From Chromatiaceae bacterium (GTDB lineage Bacteria; Pseudomonadota; Gammaproteobacteria; Chromatiales; Chromatiaceae), in assembly GCA_024639005.1 (NCBI GenBank), contig JAHEJD010000001.1, forward strand, positions 1 through 64,000: a stretch of DNA of 64,000 nt, given 5' to 3'. Below are positions 22,542 to 32,928 of the stretch, one piece after another (the first letter of the stretch is position 1; each line of letters opens with the position of its first letter). A model generated the notes under the pieces. It saw only the letters and a list, made by a program, of their open reading frames with translations. It did no database searches and was not told the origin of the DNA. A program made the translations under genes and the position numbers.

Positions 22542-22795
22542 GGGGCCTGCCGTGGCTGTTTATGGCGCAGGTATGGGGTGTCGGCTTCGATACCCTGAAG
22601 ACCTTGCTGTTCGCGATCGGCCCGGCGGCTCCTCCGCTCGTCGGGTTTTCGGCATGGCAGACAGAACTGGTGGCCCTGGGTTATCAGCTGGGCTTTCTGA
22701 TCCTGCCCTCGATCTTGCCGGTCGCGATCTGGTTCGTACTTTACCGCGACTACCTGGCCACCCTGGTAGGCGACCAACGGACGACGCCGGTTTGA
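22505..22795 (+). CDS. Small polytopic membrane protein (GTG start, ~96 aa)
   Basis: VADVAAKWRTWSWGLPWLFMAQVWGVGFDTLKTLLFAIG...; the longer listed ORF start (22328) lies antisense to the surface-protein gene. Confidence 0.55.
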   Translation: MADVAAKWRTWSWGLPWLFMAQVWGVGFDTLKTLLFAIGPAAPPLVGFSAWQTELVALGYQLGFLILPSILPVAIWFVLYRDYLATLVGDQRTTPV

Positions 22796-22846
22796 AGCCG
22801 CCGCCCGACCGACGGCTACCGTGCGATCGCTGCGGCGTTGAAGCGC

Positions 22847-23320
22847 TTATTTGCCGATCGCTGACGTCGATGCCTGGCACAGCGCGATGAGGTCGTCGGG
22901 CGCGATCTCGATATCCAGACCGCGCCGACCGCCGCTGACAAAGATGGTAGCGAAGTTCGCTGCGGAGATATCGATCACGGTCGGCAGGCGCCGCTTCTGG
23001 CCCAGCGGACTAATGCCGCCCACCAGGTAGCCGGTGACGCGCTCGGCCTGCATCGGATCGGTCATTTCCACTTTCTTGACCGCGCACGCGGCGGCCATCG
23101 CCTTGAGATCCAGCTGCCCGGTCACGGGCACCACCGCGACCGCCAGCCTGCGGCCATCACCGGCCAGCGTGACCAGCAGGGTCTTGAACACGCGCGCCGG
23201 ATCCAGGCCCAGCGCTGCCGCTGCCTCCAGCCCATAGCTGGTATTGCCCGGATCGTGTCGATATGCATGCGGCGTTACCTGGATACCGGCCGCCTGTGCT
23301 GCCTTGATCGCCGGGGTCAT
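22847..23320 (-). CDS. ybaK: Cys-tRNA(Pro)/Cys-tRNA(Cys) deacylase YbaK
   Basis: MTPAIKAAQAAGIQVTPHAYRHDP, YGLEAAAALGLDPARVFKTL, VKKVEMTDPMQAERVTGYLVGGISPLGQKRRLPTVID. Confidence 0.93.
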   Translation of the reverse strand: MTPAIKAAQAAGIQVTPHAYRHDPGNTSYGLEAAAALGLDPARVFKTLLVTLAGDGRRLAVAVVPVTGQLDLKAMAAACAVKKVEMTDPMQAERVTGYLVGGISPLGQKRRLPTVIDISAANFATIFVSGGRRGLDIEIAPDDLIALCQASTSAIGK

Positions 23321-24684
23321 CGCCGGTCCTTGATCTCGATGCCCCGATCGCGCAGCTTGCGGTAGAGATGGGTACGCTCCATCTCGGCCTCTTCGGCCAT
23401 CTGGCTGACATTGCCCCCATGCTTCTCCAGCTGATACTCCAGGTAAGACTTCTCGAAGGCATCGCGGGCATCACGCAAGGGTTGGTCGAATGAGACCCCT
23501 GGCACCGCCGTCGCGGCGGCGGTCACCTGGGCCGCCCCCATGGCCGCCTCGACCTCTTGTACACCGATCTCATCGCCATTGCCGAGTATCAGTACCCGCT
23601 GCACCAGGTTCTTGAGCTCACGGATATTGCCCGGCCAGTTATGGTGACGAAGCACGTTTTGCGCACCGATGGAGAAACGCCGATAGGGCAGTTTGTCTTG
23701 TTCGACCAGGCGGTCGACCGCGCTCTCGAGCAGCGCGGGAATGTCTTCACGATGATCCCGCAGCGCCGGCACCACCAGCGGCACCACATTGAGTTGATAG
23801 AACAGGTCCTCGCGAAACTTTCCCTCTTCGACGGTCTTGTGCAGATCGCGCTGAGTGGCCGCAATCACTCGCACGTCCACGCTGACCGGCACCGAGCCGC
23901 CGACGCGCATAAAAGATCCGGTATCCAGGGCGCCTACCAGCTGCGCCTGGGCCTCGAGGTCCATGTCCGCCACTTCGTCGAGAAACAGGGTACCGCCGGC
24001 GGCCTGTTCCAGGCGACCATACTGGATGTTGCCCTCGCGCTCGCTGCCAAACAGCTCGCGCGCCGCATTGCCCTTGCTGATCGCCGACACCCCGACATCG
24101 ATGAATGGCCGATCGCGGCGCGGGCTGTGTGCATGCAGATAGCGGGCGAAGGTCTCGCGGCCGCTGCCCGGTTCGCCGGAGATCAATACCCAGCTGTCAT
24201 GTTGGGCAACACGCTTGACCTGCTCTCGCAGACGTTGAATGACCGGGCTGTGGCCAATCGGTTCGATCACCGGCGCGGCGCGGCGCCTCAGGCCGACGTT
24301 CTCCTGCGCCAGGCGGTCGGCCTCCAGGGCACGTTCGACCGTCAGCAGTAATTTGGCCAGCGACAATGGCTTCTCGAGAAAATCATAGGCGCCCAGGCGT
24401 GTCGCCTCGACCGCGGTCTCGACCGTGCCATGACCCGACATCATAATCACTGAGCAGGGCAGGCCGCGCCCCTGCGACCACTCCTTGAGCAGACTGATGC
24501 CGTCGAGGTCGGGCATCCAGATATCGAGCAGTATCAGGTCGGGCCGCCGGTCGCGCAGCGCCTGGCGCGCTGCCGCCGCATCCTCAGCGGTGTTCACCGC
24601 GTAGTTCTCATCTTCCAGAATATCGCGCACTAGCTCGCGAATATCCGGCTCATCGTCGACGACCAGGATATGCGCAACGCTCAT
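23317..24684 (-). CDS. ntrX: Sigma-54-associated response regulator, NtrX-like
   Basis: Receiver VVDDEPDIRELVRDIL, GEPGSGRETFARYLH, truncated GAFTGA-like region, C-terminal HTH. Confidence 0.85.
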   Translation of the reverse strand: MSVAHILVVDDEPDIRELVRDILEDENYAVNTAEDAAAARQALRDRRPDLILLDIWMPDLDGISLLKEWSQGRGLPCSVIMMSGHGTVETAVEATRLGAYDFLEKPLSLAKLLLTVERALEADRLAQENVGLRRRAAPVIEPIGHSPVIQRLREQVKRVAQHDSWVLISGEPGSGRETFARYLHAHSPRRDRPFIDVGVSAISKGNAARELFGSEREGNIQYGRLEQAAGGTLFLDEVADMDLEAQAQLVGALDTGSFMRVGGSVPVSVDVRVIAATQRDLHKTVEEGKFREDLFYQLNVVPLVVPALRDHREDIPALLESAVDRLVEQDKLPYRRFSIGAQNVLRHHNWPGNIRELKNLVQRVLILGNGDEIGVQEVEAAMGAAQVTAAATAVPGVSFDQPLRDARDAFEKSYLEYQLEKHGGNVSQMAEEAEMERTHLYRKLRDRGIEIKDRR

Positions 24685-26876
24685 GAGCCTTCTCCCTGAC
24701 TGGCAGCTGCCCAGCGCTGTACCGTGGCTGCATCGCGCGGCTGCGCCATCGCCGGCAGGCGCAGCGCGACAAGGGCCCCACCGCGCGCCAGGTTTTCGGC
24801 ATGAATCACGCCGCCGTGATCGGCCACGATACGCTTTACGATCGCCAGACCCAGTCCCGTACCCCTGGTCTTGTTGGTCACATAGGGCTCGAATACCTGT
24901 CCGAGGAGTTCAGGATCGAAACCCGGTCCATTGTCGCTCACGGCGATCTCCACAAACTGGCTTCCCTCTTCCTCGCCACCGTGACTACTCACCTCGATGC
25001 GCCCCCGGTCGCCGGCCGCCTCGACGGCGTTCTTCAAGAGATTATGCAGGACTTGGCGCAATCTAACCGGGTCGGCCTCGACCACCAGGCCGGGCGCGCC
25101 AACTTGCAGCGCGACATGCTGCGTGCCGCCCTCGTACAGCGCCACCACCTCGTTGAGAAAACCGTCCACCGGCAACGACTCGATGTGCAATTTGCCGGGT
25201 TTGGCGTAGTCGGAAAAGTCGTTGACCATGGCCTTCATGGCCTCGACCTGCTGCACGATTGTGTGGGTCGCGCGGTCGAGCACCCGGCGGTCTTCGGCGG
25301 GCATTTTGTTGAGATATTTGCGACGCAGGCGCTCGGCCGATAGCTGGATGGGGGTCAGCGGGTTCTTTATCTCGTGCGCCAAACGGCGTGCCACCTCACC
25401 CCAGGCGGCATCGCGCTGTGCCCTGACCAGTTCGGTCACGTCATCGAATACCAGCACATGACCAACGACGGTGCCAAGCTCGGTCTCCAGCTGCGAATGG
25501 CGGCACAACAGGACCTGCCGGCCGCCGCCACGATACAGGGTGATCTCGAAGCGGCCCTCGCGTGCACCGCTGGCGAAGCCCTCGGCGAGCCGGTCGACGA
25601 ACGGCCGCAGGGCCTCGCTATGCTTGCCGAGTGCCGTCAATGGTTCGCCCTCCAGCTGCGCCACGGCCAAGCCGAGAATCTGGTCCGCGGCACGATTGGC
25701 GGTCTGGATGCGACCCTCGGAATCCAGTGCCATGACACCGGTCGATAACCCGGCCAGCACCGTCTCGAGGTAGTTGTGCTGCGTCTGCAGTTTGTGGCGA
25801 CTGTCTTCAAGGTCGTTGCGCGCACGCGCGATTCGCCGCGTCATCGCATTGAACGACGACACTAGATAACCGAGCTCGTCCTCGACCCGTGGCAGCGGCA
25901 GCTGTTTGTCGTAGTCGCCCTCGGTGACCGCCCGGGTACCCTCGGCGATGTCACTGATGGGTTGTACCAGCCGGCGTGCCGTGAACACCGCGGCCCAAGC
26001 CGCGGCAAACAGGCCCAGCACCAGCACCAGCGAAAGACTCAGCGCGAAACTGAATTTGATCTGCGAGCGCATGTAGGCACGCGTGCGGTAGGCCTCGTAG
26101 GCATCCTGCACATTGCTGCTGAGATCGCTGAGCAACTCAGGCACCGGATACAGCGCCTGCAGCACCATGCCGCGCTGGGCCTTGTCCAACACTAGGCAGC
26201 GGACCATAAGACCGCCATCCGGCCCGGTTGAGACACCGACATAGTCCTCACCCGAGATCACCTGTTGCACCATGCCGCTGTCCGGCGGTGTGGGCAGCAG
26301 GATGTCGGGGTTGGCGTGGCTCAGCGCCAGGATTTTGCCCTGGATGCTGAACAGGGTCATCTCCATGGCACCCGCCGCAGAACGCAATTCATTGACGCTG
26401 AGCGCGATCGCGGTCTGCGACGTGTCTTCGATCGCCGTCAACAGATTCGCCGTCAGCTTGAGACGTTCGCGTTTGTGCAGATCCAGCGAGACTTTGCTCA
26501 GTGTTAGCGCATCCTCCATTGCACTGTCGACCTGCAGATCGAACCAGCTGTCAATGCCGCTGGATAGAAACCGGATGGAGTAAAAATAGACGACGCTGAC
26601 CGGGACCAGCGCGACCACCAGAAACAACGCCGACAGTCGCGCACTGAGGCGGGAACCGGCGACACGCCGACGATAGTCCCGCAGCAGGCGCCAGAGGTTC
26701 CAACCGACCAGACCAAACAGCAGCAGCAGGCCAACCACTGTGAACAGCAACAGCGGCATAAACCACGGCCCGACATCCTCTGAGCGTTGCACCGCCGCAC
26801 TGATCATGTGCAGCGAGGCCAGCAAGAGCACGAACAGCATGCCGGCGGCGAGCGCGTCGAAACGCTGCTTGCTCAT
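24681..26876 (-). CDS. ntrY: Sensor histidine kinase, NtrY-like
   Basis: TMs, HAMP, PAS, RRLAHEIKNPLTPIQLSAERLRRKY, NLLKNAVEAA, GTGLGLAIVKRIV; start MSKQRFDAL overlaps upstream gene by 4 bp. Confidence 0.88.
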   Translation of the reverse strand: MSKQRFDALAAGMLFVLLLASLHMISAAVQRSEDVGPWFMPLLLFTVVGLLLLFGLVGWNLWRLLRDYRRRVAGSRLSARLSALFLVVALVPVSVVYFYSIRFLSSGIDSWFDLQVDSAMEDALTLSKVSLDLHKRERLKLTANLLTAIEDTSQTAIALSVNELRSAAGAMEMTLFSIQGKILALSHANPDILLPTPPDSGMVQQVISGEDYVGVSTGPDGGLMVRCLVLDKAQRGMVLQALYPVPELLSDLSSNVQDAYEAYRTRAYMRSQIKFSFALSLSLVLVLGLFAAAWAAVFTARRLVQPISDIAEGTRAVTEGDYDKQLPLPRVEDELGYLVSSFNAMTRRIARARNDLEDSRHKLQTQHNYLETVLAGLSTGVMALDSEGRIQTANRAADQILGLAVAQLEGEPLTALGKHSEALRPFVDRLAEGFASGAREGRFEITLYRGGGRQVLLCRHSQLETELGTVVGHVLVFDDVTELVRAQRDAAWGEVARRLAHEIKNPLTPIQLSAERLRRKYLNKMPAEDRRVLDRATHTIVQQVEAMKAMVNDFSDYAKPGKLHIESLPVDGFLNEVVALYEGGTQHVALQVGAPGLVVEADPVRLRQVLHNLLKNAVEAAGDRGRIEVSSHGGEEEGSQFVEIAVSDNGPGFDPELLGQVFEPYVTNKTRGTGLGLAIVKRIVADHGGVIHAENLARGGALVALRLPAMAQPRDAATVQRWAAASQGEGS

Positions 26877-27439
26877 GGGCGCAACCGCCACTCCCAGGGC
26901 TCCTCGCTGGCGATCGACCAATCGCGCTTTATATAGGCCATGGGGCGCATCGGCAGGGGCAGGGCCTCCACATCCAGCCTGACGCCGATCTTCACCAGAT
27001 ACTCCTCATCCAGATTCAGGTCTCGACGCTCGACAATCGGCATCGCGATGATGTTGCCGAGCGCGCGCAGGGCTGCGTCCCGGGTGGCGAAGGCCAGCTG
27101 CTCATCGCCCTGCAGGTTGCGCAATTCGTACAGTCCGGACAGCGGACGGTAGCGCAGCACAGTGCGCAGGCGGTGCTCGACGACATCGGCCTCCCAGATC
27201 CAAGCCTCGCTGCGACGCAACTGCACATGGGTCTCGAAGGTCAACGGGACACCGTTCTCCAGCGCCTCGGACACCGTCTCATTGAGATCGTAGCCGATGT
27301 CGGCATCGAGCAGGATTCGACCGTCCTCGCTCAGGGTCAACGCGACCGTCCGAAATTCCACACCCGCCGCAGTCAGTGCGAACGAGGCGCACAGGCTCAC
27401 CACCAAGGCCAGGCGCTGCGCGGCACAGCGAATACTCAA
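26873..27439 (-). CDS. DUF4390 domain protein
   Basis: Typical position between ntrY-like and rsmB; signal peptide; LSGLYELRNL, IKRDWSIASEEPWEW. Confidence 0.8.
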   Translation of the reverse strand: MSIRCAAQRLALVVSLCASFALTAAGVEFRTVALTLSEDGRILLDADIGYDLNETVSEALENGVPLTFETHVQLRRSEAWIWEADVVEHRLRTVLRYRPLSGLYELRNLQGDEQLAFATRDAALRALGNIIAMPIVERRDLNLDEEYLVKIGVRLDVEALPLPMRPMAYIKRDWSIASEEPWEWRLRP

Positions 27440-28740
27440 ACCGTCACCCGTTTTTCCAACGCGGCGTAGAAGAAGCCGTCCGTGTCATCGATACCTGGCA
27501 ACAACTGTACACCCCTGCCGCTGCGTATTCCGGGAATCGCAGGCAGTTCTGCCGCCTGCGCGTCCGCATGCCGTTTAAGGAATGCATCCACCTGTAGCGC
27601 GTTCTCGGCCGGCAGCAGCGAGCAGGTGACATATAACAGCCGACCGCCGGGCAGCAGCAGAGGCCACAACGCCGCCAGGATCGCCGCCTGACGCTCGACC
27701 AGTCCGACTATATCCAGCTTCCGCCGCAGCAACCGAATATCCGGGTGGCGGCGCAGCACCCCAGTTGCCGAGCATGGCACGTCCAGCAGGATTCGCTGAT
27801 AACGCTCCCGGCCCCACTCGGCGTCCTGGGGCCTGGCCGCATCGCCGACGTAGAGCGCGGCCTGATGACCCGCGCGGCGCAGATTCTCATCGACCCGCCG
27901 CAGACGCTCGCCATCCATATCCACGGCCGTGACCTGCAGATCGGCTGCGCGCTGCAGGATGTCCAAGGTCTTTCCGCCCGGCGCCGCACAGGCATCGAGC
28001 ACGCGCTGCCCGGATTGGGGATCCAGGTAGGCGCCCGCCAGCTGCGCACCGGCATCCTGCACAGAGACCAGGCCCCGTGAGAACCCCGGCAGGCGTTCGA
28101 CGGCAAGCGGTATATCGAGCACCAGGGCGGCGGGTAGCGACGGATGCGGTCGCGCGGAAACACCCATCGCCACCAGTTGCCGGAGATACTCGCCGCGGTC
28201 GGTCTGACCGAGGTCAACCCGCAGGGTCATCGGAGGCCTCGCCTGCAGGGCCGGGAGTATGGCGCTGCGCTGCTCCGGCCAGGCCGCGCAGATTGCATCG
28301 TATAGCCAATCTGGCAGGGCGTAACGTATCGCCTCATTGCGATCGACGGCGGCCGCCAGCCCTTCCTGGTCGCGCTGCAGCCGGCGTAGTACGCCGTTGA
28401 TCAGCTTGCTGGCCCAGGCCTTGCCGAGACGGCGACTGACCTCGACCGCGGTAGAAATGGCCGCGTGCGGCGGTATCCGGCTGTAGAGCAGCTGGTAGGC
28501 GCCAACCAACAGCAGCACCTGGAGGTCGCGATCCCTGTTTTTCAGGGGCTTCCGGAGCAACTGGGCGACCAGCGCATCCAGCCGCCGGTACCAACGACAG
28601 ACGCCGAAACTCAGTTCGGCGGCCAGCGCGCGATCGCGCTCGTCGAGAGATGGCGGGGCGGCCGCAAGGACATGATCGAGCGAGCGACCGTCAAGCACGT
28701 CCAGCACATTGGCTACCGCTGTCGTGCGTGGATCAGCCAA
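27436..28740 (-). CDS. rsmB: 16S rRNA (cytosine-967-C5) methyltransferase
   Basis: VLDACAAPGGKTLDIL, LDVPCSATGVLRRHPDIRLLRR. Confidence 0.95.
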   Translation of the reverse strand: MADPRTTAVANVLDVLDGRSLDHVLAAAPPSLDERDRALAAELSFGVCRWYRRLDALVAQLLRKPLKNRDRDLQVLLLVGAYQLLYSRIPPHAAISTAVEVSRRLGKAWASKLINGVLRRLQRDQEGLAAAVDRNEAIRYALPDWLYDAICAAWPEQRSAILPALQARPPMTLRVDLGQTDRGEYLRQLVAMGVSARPHPSLPAALVLDIPLAVERLPGFSRGLVSVQDAGAQLAGAYLDPQSGQRVLDACAAPGGKTLDILQRAADLQVTAVDMDGERLRRVDENLRRAGHQAALYVGDAARPQDAEWGRERYQRILLDVPCSATGVLRRHPDIRLLRRKLDIVGLVERQAAILAALWPLLLPGGRLLYVTCSLLPAENALQVDAFLKRHADAQAAELPAIPGIRSGRGVQLLPGIDDTDGFFYAALEKRVTV

Positions 28741-29668
28741 GCACTGTGCCCTGGATCTCGTTGGCGTTGATGAAATCTTGCGCCCGCATCGCGCGTTTGC
28801 CTGGCAACTGGAGCTCGGTTACCCGCAGCAGGCCGTCGCCTGTGGCGACATCGATACCGTTGCGCGTCGCATTCATTACCAGTCCAGGCGTGCCGCTCAC
28901 CCCGCCAATTGCGTGCGCACGCCAAATCCGCAGATTCGCGTGCTCGAACCGCGTCTGTGCCACTGGCCAGGGATTGAATGCCCGCACCTGACGTTCAATT
29001 TCCGCAGCCGAGTGTGTCCAGTCGATCCATGCCTCCGACTTTTCGAGTTTTCGGGCATAACAGGATTGCGTATCGTCCTGGGGTTGCGCTGCCAGTGAGC
29101 CGTCGAGGATCCCGGGCAAGGCCTTCATCAGCGCCTCCGCGCCGAGCCCGGAAAGACGATCATGCAGGCTGCCGCCTGTCTCCTCGGCGCCCAGCGACAG
29201 CTGTTCGGTCAAGTACATGGGCCCGGTGTCGAGCCCCTCTTCCATGCGCATGATGGTAACGCCGGAGGTGGTGTCTCCGGCCAGCACCGCCCGCTGGATC
29301 GGCGCCGCGCCGCGCCAGCGCGGCAAGACCGAGGCATGAATGTTGACGCAACCGAGACGCGGCGCATCAAGTACCCGCTTGGGCAGCAACAGGCCGTACG
29401 CAACCACGATCATAAGGTCGGCCTGAAGTGATTCCAGCGCCGCGATGTCCGCTGCGTCCTTGAAATTGGGCGGTTGATTAACCGAGATCCCGGCATCGAG
29501 CGCCGCCTCCTTGACCGGGCTCGGACTCAGCTTACGCCCGCGTCCGGCAGGGCGGTCGGGCTGAGTGTAAACCGCAACCAGCCGATGCGGCGAACCGAGC
29601 AGCGCGCGCAGCGGGGGCACTGAAAACTCCGGGGTGCCGGCAAAGATTATGCGATTCGGTTCAATCAT
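28733..29668 (-). CDS. fmt: Methionyl-tRNA formyltransferase
   Basis: RIIFAGTPEFSVPPLRALLGSPHRLVAVYTQPDRPAGRG; start set at MIEPNRI. Confidence 0.96.
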   Translation of the reverse strand: MIEPNRIIFAGTPEFSVPPLRALLGSPHRLVAVYTQPDRPAGRGRKLSPSPVKEAALDAGISVNQPPNFKDAADIAALESLQADLMIVVAYGLLLPKRVLDAPRLGCVNIHASVLPRWRGAAPIQRAVLAGDTTSGVTIMRMEEGLDTGPMYLTEQLSLGAEETGGSLHDRLSGLGAEALMKALPGILDGSLAAQPQDDTQSCYARKLEKSEAWIDWTHSAAEIERQVRAFNPWPVAQTRFEHANLRIWRAHAIGGVSGTPGLVMNATRNGIDVATGDGLLRVTELQLPGKRAMRAQDFINANEIQGTVLG

Positions 29669-29855
29669 TTGGGAGGCCCTAGAATGGGACACGAGTCTCA
29701 GTGCGATGGGGCAACGCCACCTAGGCTTGTTCGCAGAACGGAAATCCGGCCGGCTTGGCAAGGCTCGACCAAAGGCCGTAGTCTAACGGAAGTAGACGCC
29801 TATTTTCAGTGGGGTCGATGCGCCGTCTGCGTCACCGCAGGGCCGCATTGGCGGC

Positions 29856-30398
29856 TCAAATCGCCCGCCGTCGCTGCGTCTTGTCGCCCCCCTGACGTGC
29901 GTCTTTTTCCAGCTTTTTGCGGATTCGCTGGCGTTTCAGATTGGATAGATAGTCGACGAACAACTTGCCATCCAGGTGATCGATCTCGTGTTGTATGCAG
30001 ACCGCCAGCAGACCATCAATGTCCTTTTCGATCGCGTTGCCCTCGCGATCGAGGGCGCGAACGCGAATCTGCGCCGCGCGCTGAACGGTCTCGTAGACGC
30101 CGGGCACCGACAGGCAGCCCTCGTCCATCGACTCGTCGCCCTGTTTTGCGATGATCTCCGGGTTGACCAGCGCCAGCGCCTGACTGCGGTCTTCCGAGGT
30201 GTCGACCACGATCACGCGACGCAGATCGTTCACCTGCACCGCAGCCAGACCTATTCCGGGTGCGGCGTACATGGTCTCGAACATATCGTCGATCAACTGA
30301 CGCACGCTGCCATCGACCTGTGCCACCGGCTTGGCGACATTGCGCAGTCGGGTGTCGGGAAAATGCAAAATATCCAGAATGGCCATGTCCTGTCCCAT
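29856..30398 (-). CDS. def: Peptide deformylase
   Basis: [35 protein letters not shown]. Confidence 0.97.
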   Translation of the reverse strand: MGQDMAILDILHFPDTRLRNVAKPVAQVDGSVRQLIDDMFETMYAAPGIGLAAVQVNDLRRVIVVDTSEDRSQALALVNPEIIAKQGDESMDEGCLSVPGVYETVQRAAQIRVRALDREGNAIEKDIDGLLAVCIQHEIDHLDGKLFVDYLSNLKRQRIRKKLEKDARQGGDKTQRRRAI

Positions 30399-30575
30399 AT
30401 TCTATGGTTTCTACTTAAGAATCACCGCTAGGCAGCTGTATGCGCTAGAATTTCATCCAGAAATCGCCCTTAGCCGGCCAATTTATTAAAGAGTCGGCCG
30501 CTCTGGGCCGTAAATAATACTCCAAGCAACCAATTTTTCATCGATCGGAAGTCGCCACTACGCCAAGGGAATTCC

Positions 30576-31604
30576 ATGATAAAAGCCTGCAAAAGCCTCA
30601 TCCTGCTGCTGTTCTTTGCCCTGACAACGCCCTTGGCGCTGGCGGAGGACCTGCTCCGCGCCGATCACCCTGACCGCTACACCGTGGTCAAGGGTGACAC
30701 CCTGTGGGACATCTCGGGCCGATTCCTGCGCAGCCCCTGGCGCTGGCCGGAGATCTGGCACGTGAACCAGCAGATCGCCAACCCGCACCTTATCTACCCC
30801 GGCGACGAGCTCGAACTCGTCTACATCGACGGCCAGCCGCAGCTGCGCCTGAGCCGCGGTCCGCTCAAGCTGTCGCCCAGCGCGCGTGCCACCCCGTGGG
30901 ATGGTGCCATACCGACCGTACCGATCGATGCCATAGGGCCTTTCCTGACCCGGCCCTACGTAATGGAAGAGGGCCAACTCGAAAAGGCGCCTTATATCGT
31001 CGCTTTTGGCGATCAGCATATCGTCGGGGGTGCGGGGCAAAAGGCCTACGTGCGCAGCATCGACGACAGCGGCCAGCTGAAACACGAAATCGTGCGCGCC
31101 GGCGGTCCCTACAGAGACGCTGAGACCGGCGAGATCCTCGGCTATGAGGCCCTCTACATCGGCACCTCGCAGCTGCAGCATACCGGTGATCCGGCGACGG
31201 TTTTCATCAACTCGACCAAACTCGAGGCCATCACCGGCGATCGCGTGATCCCGGCCGGCGACGAAAAGGCTACCGCCAACTTTACGCCGCACGCACCGCC
31301 GATGCCGGTCGAGGGCAGTATCATCTCGGTGCTGGGCGGCGTCAGTCAGATTGGCCAGTACAACATCGTTGTCATCGACCGTGGCCTGAAAGACGGCCTC
31401 GATCCCGGCACCGTACTGCGCATAGACAGCGGCGGCCAGGTCATCCGCGACATCGTTACCCCCAATTCGAGGGACACGGTGAGGCTTCCGGAGGAGCAGG
31501 CCGGCCTGCTGATGGTGTTCCGCAGCTTCGAGCGGGTCAGCTTCGGCCTGGTCATGTACGCGACTAACGTGATGAATGTCTTCGACAAGGTGCGCAACCC
31601 GTAG
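30576..31604 (+). CDS. LysM peptidoglycan-binding domain protein
   Basis: Signal peptide; YTVVKGDTLWDISGRFLRSPWRWPEIWHVNQQIANPHLIYPGDEL; upstream of dprA. Confidence 0.92.
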   Translation: MIKACKSLILLLFFALTTPLALAEDLLRADHPDRYTVVKGDTLWDISGRFLRSPWRWPEIWHVNQQIANPHLIYPGDELELVYIDGQPQLRLSRGPLKLSPSARATPWDGAIPTVPIDAIGPFLTRPYVMEEGQLEKAPYIVAFGDQHIVGGAGQKAYVRSIDDSGQLKHEIVRAGGPYRDAETGEILGYEALYIGTSQLQHTGDPATVFINSTKLEAITGDRVIPAGDEKATANFTPHAPPMPVEGSIISVLGGVSQIGQYNIVVIDRGLKDGLDPGTVLRIDSGGQVIRDIVTPNSRDTVRLPEEQAGLLMVFRSFERVSFGLVMYATNVMNVFDKVRNP

Positions 31605-31728
31605 GATGGACCGGAGACGCCGCGGCCGCCCCATAGCCGCGGCCTCAGCACGGGGTGTGCGGTTTGGCGATTGCGCGGCCCCGCCCGCCTCATCTATCCT
31701 GGGGGCCCGTTGCTGACGCGAAGGTTGA

Positions 31729-32841
31729 ATGGAATCAACCCCCTCCGACGAAACCGCCGCCTGGTGTGCGCTGCTGCGCGCACCAGGCGGCGGCAGCCAG
31801 ACGCTAAATCCGCTATTCGAAACCCACGGTGATGTCCGGCAGCTGGTGCAGGAACCGCCCGCCGACCTGCCGCCTTTACTGAGGGACTACCTGCGCGCTC
31901 CGGACTGGCCAGGCGTCGAGCAGGACATGCGCTGGTTGGAGCAGCCACGTAACAGGTTATTGGCGATCAGCGACCCCGCCTATCCGACCCTGCTCCGCCA
32001 ACTGCCCAACCCGCCGACGGTCTTGTTCCTGCACGGCGATACGGACTTGCTGTCGCTGCCCCAGTTGGCTGTCGTCGGCAGTCGCAGCCCAACCACCGGG
32101 GGTCGGCGCAATGCACATGAATTCGCCGTCCATCTGGCCGCCGCCGGCCTGGTGATCAGCAGCGGCCTTGCGACCGGCATCGACGCCGCGGCACACCAGG
32201 GGGCGTTGGCGGCGGATGGCCTTACCCTCGCGGTGACTGGAACAGGGCTCGACCGCGTCTACCCGGCGAAGAATCGCGGTCTCGCGCACGATATCGCCTT
32301 GCATGGCCTGCTGGTTTCGGAATTTCCTACCGGGACGCCGCCATTGGCTGCCAATTTTCCACGTCGGAACCGGATTCTGGCCGGCCTTGCGTTGGGCACC
32401 CTCGTGATCGAGGCCGCGCTGCAGAGCGGTTCGCTAATCACGGCACGACTCGCCACCGAGGCCGGTCGCGAGGTATTCGCGCTGCCGGGGTCGATCCACA
32501 ACCCGTTGGCCCGTGGCTGTCATGCGCTGATTCGTGATGGTGCCGCGCTGGTCGAGTCCGCCGACCAGGTACTCCAGGAACTGGCTCCGCTGATCCCACA
32601 CAGCGGCATTGCTCCGCGCGACACGCAGGCATCCCCATCTGTGCCACCGGCAACGGTCGACCCACAGCACGTCGAGCTGCTGGAGGCGATGGGATACGAT
32701 CCGGTGACCACCGACGACCTGGTTGAGAGAACCGGATTCCCGGCGGCCGAGGTCTCATCCATCCTGCTGTTGCTCGAATTACAAGGTCATGTATCATCTT
32801 CTGCAGGTGGACTGTTCACACGACTTGGAAACGACCCTTAG
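31729..32841 (+). CDS. dprA: DNA processing protein DprA/Smf
   Basis: VGSRSPTTGGRRNAHEFA, SGLATGIDAAAHQGAL, FPRRNRILAGLALGTLVIEA. Confidence 0.96.
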   Translation: MESTPSDETAAWCALLRAPGGGSQTLNPLFETHGDVRQLVQEPPADLPPLLRDYLRAPDWPGVEQDMRWLEQPRNRLLAISDPAYPTLLRQLPNPPTVLFLHGDTDLLSLPQLAVVGSRSPTTGGRRNAHEFAVHLAAAGLVISSGLATGIDAAAHQGALAADGLTLAVTGTGLDRVYPAKNRGLAHDIALHGLLVSEFPTGTPPLAANFPRRNRILAGLALGTLVIEAALQSGSLITARLATEAGREVFALPGSIHNPLARGCHALIRDGAALVESADQVLQELAPLIPHSGIAPRDTQASPSVPPATVDPQHVELLEAMGYDPVTTDDLVERTGFPAAEVSSILLLLELQGHVSSSAGGLFTRLGNDP

Positions 32842-32928
32842 TGGATCCATTTCCCGCCCTTAGCGGCTCGACACCGGATGCGTCCTGCCCTTCTACGAGG
32901 CCTCCCTTTCTTCGCCAGGAAGACTGCC

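Noticed and set aside
30558-31634. 358-aa minus-strand ORF
   Set aside because: Antisense to the LysM-domain gene; no protein-like features.
31619-31643. Hairpin GCCGCGGC...GCCGCGGC after the LysM gene
   Set aside because: No U tract and the arms are self-palindromic, so a terminator call would be weak.
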